49,356 bases of DNA from Marinilabiliales bacterium. GTDB lineage: Bacteria; Bacteroidota; Bacteroidia; Bacteroidales; ML635J-15. The stretch spans positions 1-49,356 of the forward strand of contig PKTB01000020.1 of the NCBI GenBank assembly GCA_002869385.1, written 5' to 3'. The position numbers and the translations under genes are program-made. Each line of letters starts with the position of its first letter. Position 1 is the first letter of the stretch. The notes beneath the pieces were generated by a model. It saw nothing but the letters and a program-made list of their open reading frames with translations. It did no database searches and was not told the origin of the DNA. Positions 36,837 to 47,000 of the stretch are shown one piece after another.

Positions 36837-38822
36837 TTATAAAGCCCCCTTACCTTGAATATTAAGTTTCACCCCCGCATTAAACGAAAATCCCGGAGTT
36901 GGGACATTTGCAATATCAAAATATTCCGTATTGGTTAAATTATAAAATCCTGCATATACTGAAATAAGTTCAAACTCAGCTTTGATTTTACAGTTAAGTA
37001 AGTATGATATTTTGTATTCCCTGTTGTCAGTATATGAATTTAGCTCTCTGTCAAAATATAAATATTCTCCATTCCGCTGAAAAATATTTGCTGCCCAACT
37101 TGCTGAAATATTTTTATAAATCTTGTGCTCAAACCCAACAATAAGCTTATGTTTTAAATGGTCTAATGTATATTTTGATTCAAGATTTGCTGCAGACTTA
37201 TCCTGATATAGATATGCATACGAAATATTAAATCTATTAAGAATGAAGGAATCTTTGAAATCACTGTAATTCACGTTAAATTCTACACCGTAAGTAAAAA
37301 GTTTTGTTAAATTTTCCGTTACCCATTTATCTACTTCTGTTTCCCTTACCCATGCAATAATGTTTTCCCCTCTCCTGTTAAATAAATTAAAATTAGCAAA
37401 CGACCTTTTTCCAAAATAGAACTTTGAACCAGCTTCAAAAGTAATAGCTGACTCCGGAAATAGATCAGGATTTCCTGTATTTGATGGCCCAGTATAATAT
37501 AGTTCTGTAAATGTTGGTAAACGCATTGCTTTATTTGCTCCGGCAATAATTGTAATTTTATCATTTATCTTATATCCGAGATTAGAACCATAATATAAAT
37601 TCCAATTGTATTTCCTGTTCCAGTATGCTAAACCGCCAATATTAAATAAAAACTTATCTGCATAATAACCTTGCTGAAAAAAAACAGATAAATTTTCTCT
37701 TTTGTCAAATTTTGTATAAATACCGTTCACCGACTCCGGCATATCTAATCCTAATACATTTGAGTATATCTCCTCATAACGCAAATCTGCACCTACTGAT
37801 GACCTCAATTTACCCCAGGTCTTCCAAAGATTTACACCAGACCCCAATATATTAGTTAAATGATTATTGTGTCCGCCATACCAACTTATTGTATCACCAA
37901 TATTTTGATTAATCCAAAGGCTGTTTTCTTGAACATAGAAACCGTCACCTTCTCTAAATAATTGAAACTGATCCTGTAATCTACGATAATAAATATTGCA
38001 ATCCCAATTGATAAACGAACTTCCTGTAAGTTTTAATGCTGCAAATCCGGTTTTGATAGACTCATACTGATAAGCATACATAGGTGTATAAAAACTATTT
38101 GAACCAAAACCTTTTTCGAGTAAACCCAGCATTGCCTTCAGTTTTACCTTATTAAGGTCAAAGTTATTTTCATAGTAAAGACTTTTTCTTACATAGTCAG
38201 TATTGATATCAAAACCATCAGAATCAGAGTATGACAAACTAATAGAGTGCTTCATATTTTTACTGATAATATTTGAGCCCAAGTCAATGTTCCTAGTTTT
38301 GAAACTACCAAAATTCATATCCAGATTAAAAGAATTTTTAACTGGAACAATACTAATGAAATTAACAGCGCCAGTTAAAGCATTTGGCCCAAATGTTCTG
38401 GAATTTGGTCCCGAAACAAGTTCAATCCTATCTATATCTGTGCTATTAATTGGAATATTCAAGTTATGGTGACCTGTTTGTACATCGCTTAAATTAATAC
38501 CGTTCAGCAATATAATATTTTGATCAAAACTCCCACCTCTGATACTTAAATCTGACTGTGCTGATGAAAAAGAGCGCTGACGAATATCTACAAGAGAGTT
38601 TTCTTTTAAGCCGGAGCTTAAATCATTGTCCGATGATAATTTTAATCTATCTCTGCTAATTATCATCAGAGGCTTGAGGTTGTCCTCCTCATCAATAGAA
38701 TACCTTGAGGACTTGATCTCTACTTCTTTTAGCAAGACTGTATCTTGCCCCTGAGCATTAGCAAAAGATACGGATATGCAAATAATTAAAAATACAACTG
38801 CAATCGAATTAAAAAATTTCAT
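36837..38822 (-). CDS. TonB-dependent outer-membrane receptor
   Basis: A 661-residue receptor when started at ATG 38822, which gives the signal peptide MKFFNSIAVVFLIICISVSF; an ATG six codons upstream is possible. The plug shows LKEVEIKSSRYS, DIRQRSFSSAQSDLSIRGGS and SGPNSRTFGPNALTGAVNFI (split NALTGAVNFI). The barrel includes the RLPTFTELYYTGPSNTGNPD signature shared by BtuB-, colicin- and siderophore-type receptors, and it ends in a typical terminal strand. No carboxypeptidase-like domain is present, unlike the receptor at 27506. No cobalamin riboswitch is visible upstream, so the ligand is open. Confidence 0.85.
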   Translation of the reverse strand: MKFFNSIAVVFLIICISVSFANAQGQDTVLLKEVEIKSSRYSIDEEDNLKPLMIISRDRLKLSSDNDLSSGLKENSLVDIRQRSFSSAQSDLSIRGGSFDQNIILLNGINLSDVQTGHHNLNIPINSTDIDRIELVSGPNSRTFGPNALTGAVNFISIVPVKNSFNLDMNFGSFKTRNIDLGSNIISKNMKHSISLSYSDSDGFDINTDYVRKSLYYENNFDLNKVKLKAMLGLLEKGFGSNSFYTPMYAYQYESIKTGFAALKLTGSSFINWDCNIYYRRLQDQFQLFREGDGFYVQENSLWINQNIGDTISWYGGHNNHLTNILGSGVNLWKTWGKLRSSVGADLRYEEIYSNVLGLDMPESVNGIYTKFDKRENLSVFFQQGYYADKFLFNIGGLAYWNRKYNWNLYYGSNLGYKINDKITIIAGANKAMRLPTFTELYYTGPSNTGNPDLFPESAITFEAGSKFYFGKRSFANFNLFNRRGENIIAWVRETEVDKWVTENLTKLFTYGVEFNVNYSDFKDSFILNRFNISYAYLYQDKSAANLESKYTLDHLKHKLIVGFEHKIYKNISASWAANIFQRNGEYLYFDRELNSYTDNREYKISYLLNCKIKAEFELISVYAGFYNLTNTEYFDIANVPTPGFSFNAGVKLNIQGKGAL

Positions 38823-38953
38823 TTCAAAAAATTTTCGCAAATGTAAAACTAAATTCTGACTTAAAAAAATCTTTTAACTATTAGTTTTTAATAAGTTCTT
38901 GATTATTGAAATCTGAGGATGATAATTTGTATTATTTTTAATCCGTAATATTA

Positions 38954-39829
38954 TTGATAAACATGCGACTAAGTTTAACGACACTACTAATACTTGGCTT
39001 TGCAAATATTTTATTTGCTCAATATAATCCTGAAGATGATGATGAACCAAAATATAAGAGTTATTATAAATTAAGTGATTTTAGTTTACATTATTCCGGA
39101 GCCATTTTTTATTTCAACTCATCATATCTGGACCATATGCATAGTATTTATGCTTATAAATCTCCAGAATGGCCCAATATGGACTCAACTCTAAAACACA
39201 GTAACAGGTCAGAGGTTTATACTAGGCTCAATTTTAGTAAACAGCTTTTTAGTACTGAATCCAGTATATATGGTAATTTTTCACTGGGTATAGCTGCAGG
39301 ATTCGGAAATAGATTAGATGCTGCTTATAAATCAGAACAAATATCATTATATGATAGTACTTACTTTAATGAAGATCCTGTAACAAATCTTGATTCTACA
39401 ATAATTTTACAAAGAGAATACCAATATTCCTCAACAGAAATAGGCTTTGATATTATGTACACTGTTAGCTCTTCCCCAAAACCTACTTTGAAGGGAGAGA
39501 TTGGTGTTGGATTAACAGGCCTATATTCTATTTCCGGAAATGTGCTTTTTACCGACTCCGAAGCTATAAACATTAGTTTTACAGATCAATTTAACAGGAT
39601 CCAATCTTTTAATGAGCTAAATCGTGACAATTCAAAAATCGAAGCTCAACCACAGTTAATAATGAAGCTATACTTGCCGGTAATACTTTCATATAAGCTA
39701 AGTCATCATGGAAATTTTGCACTTTCAACAATGTTTAGCGGTGGTATAGAATTTCAAAAACCAAAAAATGGAATCTTTTATTCTTACCCATATTTTACTA
39801 TTGGAATAGGCTGCAAATATTACTTCTAA
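38954..39829 (+). CDS. Outer-membrane protein of unknown function
   Basis: A 291-residue protein with a signal peptide (1-20, ending ILFAQ). An acidic Pro-Glu-Asp patch follows, then repeated amphipathic strands (SLGIAAGFGNRLDAAY, EIGFDIMYTVSSS, GEIGVGLTGLYSISG). The end is FTIGIGCKYYF, an aromatic terminal strand typical of beta-barrels inserted by BamA. I do not recognise the family. It lies divergently from the TonB receptor, separated by 131 bp. Confidence 0.55.
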   Translation: MINMRLSLTTLLILGFANILFAQYNPEDDDEPKYKSYYKLSDFSLHYSGAIFYFNSSYLDHMHSIYAYKSPEWPNMDSTLKHSNRSEVYTRLNFSKQLFSTESSIYGNFSLGIAAGFGNRLDAAYKSEQISLYDSTYFNEDPVTNLDSTIILQREYQYSSTEIGFDIMYTVSSSPKPTLKGEIGVGLTGLYSISGNVLFTDSEAINISFTDQFNRIQSFNELNRDNSKIEAQPQLIMKLYLPVILSYKLSHHGNFALSTMFSGGIEFQKPKNGIFYSYPYFTIGIGCKYYF

Positions 39830-39933
39830 GCTCAGGGGTGTCATTTTGTCTTGCGGCGCAAGGCTTTTGGCGACATTTTGACAGTTATTATTCAATGGCA
39901 AATTGTTTGATTAATGATTATCCAAAAAAGGAT

Positions 39934-42510
39934 ATGAATTTAAACGACTATACAATTAAGGCTCAATCCGTCATTGAAAAATCTATTTTCAAAACAAGAG
40001 AGAACGGAAACCAGGCTATTGAACCTGCACATTTACTTTTATCTATTATTGATGAAAGTAAAAGCTTGATAAACTTTATAATGGATAAGCTGGAAACTGA
40101 CAAAAACAATTTTGAGTCAGTCGCATTAAGTATCCAAAACTCGTATCCGAAAGTTGAGGGAGGTGATCCATATTTATCTAATGAATCTCAAAAGATTTTG
40201 CACGAAGCCCAGAAACTAAAAACAAAAATGAAAGACAAATTTGTTTCTGTTGAGCATATTCTTATTGAATTAAGCGATTCCAAAGGTACAACCGGACAAA
40301 TGATGAGAGATGCAGGATTAAAAAAAGACCTCATAATAAAAGCTGTTGAAGAATTACGAAAAGGGAGTACTGTCAACTCTCAAACTGCAGATGAAAATTA
40401 CGATGCAATAAATAAATATGCAATTAACCTAAATGAAAGAGCGCAATCTGGTAAACTTGACCCTGTTATTGGTCGTGATGATGAAATTAGACGAGTGTTG
40501 CAAATTCTATCGAGAAGGACTAAAAATAATCCTATTCTTGTTGGTGAACCAGGTGTTGGTAAAACAGCAATTGCTGAAGGCTTAGCACATAGAATAATTA
40601 AAGGTGATGTTCCGGAAAACTTAAAATCAAAAACTATTTTTTCACTTGATATGGGATTACTTATTGCTGGAGCTAAGTACCAGGGAGAATTTGAAGAAAG
40701 GTTAAAATCCGTTATCAAAGAAGTAACTGCTGCTGAAGGTGAAATTGTACTTTTTATTGATGAAATTCACACTCTTGTTGGAGCAGGAAAAACTCAGGGA
40801 GCAATGGATGCTGCAAACATACTAAAACCAGCCCTTGCACGAGGTGAATTAAGAGCTATAGGTGCTACAACATTAAATGAGTATCAAAAGTTTTTTGAAA
40901 AAGATAAGGCCCTCGAAAGGCGTTTCCAAAAAGTAATGATACATGAACCTGATATTCCAAGTTCTGTCTCAATTTTAAGAGGACTTAAAGAAAGATATGA
41001 AAATCATCATAAGGTTAGAATTCTTGACGAAGCAATTGTTGCATCAGTTGAATTATCCAACAGATATATTACAGACCGTTTTCTCCCCGATAAAGCTATT
41101 GATCTAATTGATGAAGCAGCATCAAAGCTTAGACTCGAAGTAAATTCTGTTACTGAAGAAATAGATATTTTAAACAGAAAAATTCAACAACTCGAAATTG
41201 AAAAAGAAGCTTTTAAACGAGAAAAAAACAAACAAAAGCTAAATCAAATTTCAGAGCAATTGGCAAACCTTACTGAAGAACGTAACAACATAACAGCAAA
41301 GTGGAAAGATGAGAAAAACCTCATTGATAAAATCCAGACAGAAAAACAAAATATAGAAAACTACAAACTTGAAGCTGAGAGAGCAGAACGTAGCGGAGAA
41401 TATGGTAAAGTTGCAGAATTCAGATATGGAAAAATCACACAGAGTGAAAAAAACATTGAAGATTTAAAGATAAAACTAAATCAAATACAAGGAGAAAAAG
41501 CTCTGATTGACGAAGTTGTAGGTGCTGATGATATTGCAGAAATCATTAGTAAGTGGACAGGGATACCTGTAAAAAGAATGATATTAAGCGAACGTGATAA
41601 ACTTATTAATCTTGAACAGGAATTACATAAAAGAGTAATAGGTCAGGAAAAAGCTATTGAAGCAGTTTCAGATGCTGTCCGAAGATCGCGTGCTGGCATG
41701 CAGGATGAAGGAAAGCCAATTGGGTCGTTTATTTTTCTTGGCTCTACAGGAGTTGGGAAAACGGAATTGTCAAAAGCTCTTGCTGAATTCCTTTTCGACG
41801 ATGAAAATATGATGACCAGAATAGATATGAGCGAATATCAGGAAAAGCATTCTGTATCACGACTAGTTGGAGCTCCTCCCGGATATGTTGGTTATGATGA
41901 AGGTGGCCAGTTAACAGAAGCCGTGCGTAGAAAGCCTTATTCAGTAATTTTGTTAGATGAAATTGAGAAAGCTCATCCTGATGTTTTTAATATTCTCTTA
42001 CAAGTTCTTGATGATGGCAGATTAACTGATAATAAAGGAAGAACTGTAAATTTCAAAAATACAATAATTATAATGACCTCAAATATTGGTTCTCAATTTA
42101 TTATGGAACAAATAAACTCTGGAAATACAGATTATGATAACATTTCCGTTGAAGTTCTTAATGCATTAAAGAAATTTGTCAAACCTGAATTCTTAAATCG
42201 TATCGATGAAATTATTGTATTCGATCCTTTAAGTGAATCTCAAATTACTGATATTGTAAAATTACAACTAGAATCACTAATTAAAAAAGTAAATAATGCA
42301 GGGTATCAAATAACGATTGATGAAAATGCAATAACTCTTATTGGACACTTATCATACAATCCTCAGTTTGGGGCAAGACCTGTAAAAAGATTTATTCAGA
42401 AAGAAATTGAAAACAAAATTGCAAAACAAATTATTTTATAAAGTGATGAAAACAAAAAGAAAATATCTGTATCGGTTTCAAACAATAATCTTGAAATCAA
42501 ACTGAACTAA
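39934..42510 (+). CDS. clpB: ATP-dependent chaperone ClpB (in-frame TAA at 42439-42441)
   Basis: An 858-codon Hsp100 disaggregase from ATG 39934 (MNLNDYTIKAQSVIEKS). Domains are Clp_N (1-145), AAA1 with Walker A GEPGVGKT (about 208) and LFIDEIHTLVGAG, the middle coiled coil (about 400-520), AAA2 with GSTGVGKTE (about 605) and ILLDEIEKAHPDV, and the C-terminal small domain. TAA at codon 836 follows KQIIL. The frame then continues with SDENKKKISVSVSNNNLEIK, like the beta-strand tail ending other ClpBs, and stops at 42508. The stop costs only 23 residues, so a naturally shorter protein is possible. An earlier in-frame ATG at 39838 is unlikely. Confidence 0.9.
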
Positions 42511-42524
42511 ATAACCTTAAATAT

Positions 42525-42559
42525 AAAAGCGGCTGAAAACTTATCTTCCAGCCGCTTTT
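42525..42559. terminator. Bidirectional terminator between clpB and the DUF4476 gene
   Basis: AAAAGCGGCTG (42525-42535) and CAGCCGCTTTT (42549-42559) form a perfect 11-bp stem with a 13-base loop and A/T tracts on both sides. It serves the two convergent genes. Confidence 0.88.
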
Positions 42560-42579
42560 GTTTGTCATGAAAGCACAAT

Positions 42580-43680
42580 TTACCTGTTTTCCAGATATTC
42601 ATTTAGTTCATCTATAGTCATATCAAATTCAAAAGAATCATTTACTTTATAATAATCTGAAATATCATAAACATAGTCATAAGCGTACTTAGCAAATTCT
42701 AATTTTGTATCTTCAAAATCAAATAAATTATTCATATCTCTAATTTGATCTGAAGTCATACAATTTGTTCGGCAAATCTGTTTTGCCACAGTTAGTTTAT
42801 CATCTTCAAAGGTTTTTGACTTAACACTCTCAGATGCATCAGCAAATTCTGATGATGACATTGCATATGAGCATCTTGTAACAGGCTGATCGTAAACAAT
42901 TTCATTATCCATTTCCATTGATTCACAATAAATTTCTTCGTCAGATGTAACATTTGAAGTAGTTGTATAAGTTGTAGTAGTTGTCGTTACTGTTTCCGAA
43001 GATTCAACATAAGAATCTGATCATGTTGCATTAACGCTTATGTTCATATTAATATTCTCTTCATCTGTACCTGCTCCTACATCCATACCTGTTTCGCTAA
43101 CTGAAATATTCATACTTACAGATTCTTCTCCATCTCCGGCATTAACAGACATTCCATTTTCACTAACACTCAAATTCATATAAACTTCTTCATTCATATC
43201 GTGAGGTTCAACTTCTACATGTTCTGTTGTAACTGTCGTTGTTGTAGTTACTGTTTCGCTTGTTGCGATATTACTTTCACTTGTTGCATTATTATCTTCA
43301 GGACTTTCATAAACAACATATGATTCCTCAGCATAAATATCGGTTTCAGGATTTTTAGGTGTTTCGCCCATATATCTTAAAACATATTTCCCTTTCTTGT
43401 TTTGTTTTATTACAGTAGTCAACTCAATATCTTTATTTTCAGAATAGATATTTTTTGTTAATGTAGGAATTTGGGTATTTAAAAATTCTATTCTTAATAC
43501 AAAACTGTCACCTTTAAGGTCTTTAGCTTTAACATTTGCCCTAGGCACCTCATTTTGCTGTACGCTATTTACAAAAAGAATAAATTCTTCGCCTCTTTCT
43601 GAAAAGACTACCACATCTATAGTTTGCGCATATGACATTGAAGCAATAAATAAGGAAAAAAACAGTATTAAATTTTTCAT
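42580..43680 (-). CDS. DUF4476 domain protein (in-frame TGA at 43021-43023)
   Basis: Across one stop this is a 366-residue exported protein. ATG 43680 gives the signal peptide MKNLILFFSLFIASMSYAQ and sits just behind a good promoter. The N-terminal half has FSERGEEFILFVNSVQQNEV and IEFLNTQIPTL, a pattern shared by these proteins. A Thr/Glu/Val-rich linker with 22-residue repeats (168-219) follows. The DUF4476 domain occupies about 275-362: CSYAMSSSEF, DDKLTVAKQICR, LFDFEDTKLEFAKYAYDYVY and FEFDMTIDELNEYL. The TGA (codon 220) falls in the linker, just before SDSYVESSE; GGA is one base away. Function unknown. Confidence 0.8.
43024..43179 (-). repeat. 22-residue linker repeats in the DUF4476 protein
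   Basis: Three units, MNLSVSENGMSVNAG..., MNISVSETGMDVGAG... and a truncated MNISVNAT, repeat every 66 nt between the N-terminal part and the DUF4476 domain. The last unit is ended by the in-frame TGA. Confidence 0.7.
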
Positions 43681-43703
43681 ATTTTCAATTGTTTTAGTTT
43701 CTA

Positions 43704-43735
43704 CAATTTTAACCAACAAATCCCAATTAACCAAA
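43704..43735 (-). promoter_or_regulatory. Promoter of the DUF4476 gene
   Basis: On the minus strand TTTG (43732-43735), a 20-base spacer and TAAAATTG (43704-43711) match the -33/-7 consensus with one mismatch. The -7 box is 23 bp before ATG 43680. Confidence 0.6.
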
Positions 43736-44022
43736 CTCTGTGCCAGAATAATTTTGGTACAGCGATGCGTTAATTTAGAATAATTAAACATAAGTATTAC
43801 AGTAACTAAATAAACATACAATAGAGTGCTTTTTAACAGATTTAAATAACAATCTGTATAAAATTGGTTTTTTCTTGTATTATTTCATAAATTAAAGCAA
43901 CCCTTTACTTAAAAAACCCGTATATTTGATACATATAAATATATTAGAGTATTAAGAGTTTATGAGGCGGTCGCTAGACCACAAAGAAATTTACTAAATA
44001 TTATTAACTAAACTATTAAATT
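43736..44022. other. Intergenic region between divergent DUF4476 and protease genes
   Basis: This is part of the longest gene-free stretch (43681-44022, 342 bp). For the plus-strand protease gene, TATATTTG at 43921-43928 fits a -7 box and implies a leader of about 85 bases. In the leader GGTC-GCTA-GACC (43969-43980) can form a small hairpin. Otherwise I see only AT-rich sequence, with no RNA gene or repeat. Confidence 0.4.
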
Positions 44023-47000
44023 ATGAGTGATTTTACTAAATCATTTCGCTATTTATTGCTTACATTATTTTTAGGAATAGTATTAATTATTCCTAATAAT
44101 ACTTTTGCACAACTTAGCGAAGGCGGGACTCCTGTAAGTTTTGAGCTTTCTAACATGAGAGACTTCAACGGAGTAATTGATTATGATGAAATTGTTTTAC
44201 GTCCACCAAATGTAGATCAATTTCTTAATGAAGATGTTCAATCAGGAAAAGATGGAACTCCACCAAGAGTAGGGACATCGCTACCTATCAGTGCAAGTAA
44301 AACTACTGCTGGTAATTGGACAGATCTTCCTGATGGAGGAAAATTATGGACTTTAAAAATCCATTCAGAAGGTGCGACTGCTTTGTCGGTCTTCTTTGAT
44401 GATTTTCATTTAGCTCCTGGTAGTAAGATGTTCTTCTATAACGAAAACAGAAAGCAAGTTATAGGAGCTTTCACACATAATAACAATAAAGATAATGGAA
44501 CCTTTGCAACTGAGATGGTGCAAGGTGAAACTATCTACATAGAGTATTATGAGCCTAAGTTAAAAAGAGGAGAAAGCAACTTTCATATTGCTTCAGTAGG
44601 TTACTTCTATAAAGAACTTTATGGTCTTAACGCATTTAAAGATGATAACACAAAGACTGTAAATGCATCCGATGCCTGTGAGGTAAATATTAACTGTTCT
44701 CCTGTTGGTGATGACTGGCAAGATGAAAAACGAGGTGTTGCTCAGATAACATTTTTAGCTGGCGGGTCATGGTATTTATGCTCTGGAACTTTAATTAACA
44801 ACACAGCTTATGATGCCACACCATATTTTTTAACAGCTTTTCACTGTGGTGCAGCAGATGTAAACGACGCTACGGAATTACCACAATGGGTATTTAAGTT
44901 TATTTATGAATCTCCGGACTGTAATGACTTAGTATCTGAACCTTCTGCTCCAACATTAACAGGTTGTACAAGAGTTGCTGATGGCGACATTAGTGGTGGT
45001 TCCGATTTCTTCTTATTACTTCTAGATAATACTCCTACTGCAGTATATGAGCCATATTATAATGGTTGTGATATTTCAGGAACAACTCCAACAGGTGTAG
45101 GTATTCACCATCCAAGTGGAGACATTAAAAAGATTTCAACTTATGGCAGTATTACTCCATCTGGTAGTTCCAATATTAGTGGAAGCATTATGGCAGCAAA
45201 TTCAAGCTGGACAGTAGGTTGGGTATCTAATGCCAATGGATGGGGTGTTACTGAAGGTGGTTCATCTGGATCTCCATTATTCAACAGCAATGGTCTTCAA
45301 ATTGGTACCTTAACAGGTGGGAGCTCATATTGTACAGATCAAACAGCGACTGACATCTACGGTAGATTTTCATATCACTGGGATCAAAATGCTGGTGGAT
45401 CAGCACACGAATTACAACCTTGGTTAGATCCATCAAATACAACGACTTCATTGCCTGGATATGATCCATTTGCAACTGCACCTCCTGTGGTTGACTTTGA
45501 AGGATATCCTACTACAGTTATTCAAGGTAGTTCTGTTGATTTCTATAACTATACTGTAAATAGTCCAACATCTCATGATTGGACATTTGAGAATGGTACA
45601 CCTGGTACTAGTACAGATATTAATCCTACAGGAATTGTTTATAATACTATTGGAACGCATGATGTAACACTTACTTCATCAAATGTAAATTGTCCTTCTA
45701 CACTTACTAAAACAGATTATATAGAAGTGGTCGATCCAAGTAGTACTTTCTGTGATACTATTTCGCAATTTTGCTGCAGTTATGTTGTTTATACATCAGC
45801 AGGTGGATATGTTGCTGGTACAAATGAATATGACATTACAGAATTTGCAGAAAAATACACAAGTTATTATCCATATAATCAAATTACAGGTGCGAGATTT
45901 TATATTGCTGACGCAGATAATGGTACAAGCCCGGATGTGACATTTAACATGTACGATATATCTGGAGACACACCAGGATCAGTAATAGCAACTCAAACAG
46001 TACCTTTAGCTGATGTTGTTACTGCTTTTAACAATGATGGTTATATTGATGTAAATTTCCCATCAGCAGTTGATATACCTCCAGGAGGATTTTTCTTAGG
46101 TATTGAAAGACCTGGGACTCCTGCATCTGGAGATACTCTAGCTCTATTAACCAATGGTGAAGATGGATACATCAGCAGTGCATATACTGTTTATGAAGGA
46201 GCATGGTATCAATCAAGTAGTTTATGGGGTGTTGTAAATTTCCAATATGCAGTGTTCCCATTTGCATGTTATGTTGGCACATTACCTCCTGTTGCAGATT
46301 TTACAGGTACTCCTACTAGAATTCCAATCGGAAGCACAGTTCAATTTAACGATGAGTCAGGAGGTACACCTGCTACAGCATGGGATTGGACATTTGAGGG
46401 TGGTACACCAGCAACTAGTACTGATGAAAATCCATTAATAACATACAATACTCTAGGTTTCTTTGATGCGAGTCTGGAAATAACCAATGGAAATGGTACA
46501 GACGATACTTTAAAAGTCGATTACATAGAAGTATTTGACCCAAGTGGAATGAATGCATTTAGTTTAGACTGGGAAGCATGTAATGATTTCCAGCTTGATG
46601 ATTTCTTGCCTTGGACTACAAATGATGTTGATGGTAGTGCAACTTATGCAGCAAGCGCATTTGACTTTACTAACGAAGGATATACCGGATCATTTATAGC
46701 TTTCAACTCAGGCTCAACAACACCAGAAGCTACAGGTTGGGAAGCTCATGGTGGTAGTTTATGCGGTGTTTGTTTTGCTGCAAGTACACCACCTAATAAT
46801 GACTGGCTAATTTCTGACCAGATAACATTAGGTAATACATCTTCTTTTGTATTCTGGGCAAAATCAATTACTGATGCTTATGGTCTAGAGCAGTTTAATG
46901 TACTGGTTTCAACAACTGATAACCAACCAGCTAGTTTTAATAATGTTTCTGGTGGAACTATCAGTGCTCCTTTAGCATGGACAGAATTCACATATGATCT

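Noticed and set aside
2559..43023. Reassigned genetic code or a single suppressor tRNA explaining the in-frame stops
   Set aside because: TAA, TAG and TGA all also terminate normal genes here (for example TAA at 8084, TAG at 5973, TGA at 26971), and the stops would need both Glu and Gly decoding. No tRNA gene is visible in the window.
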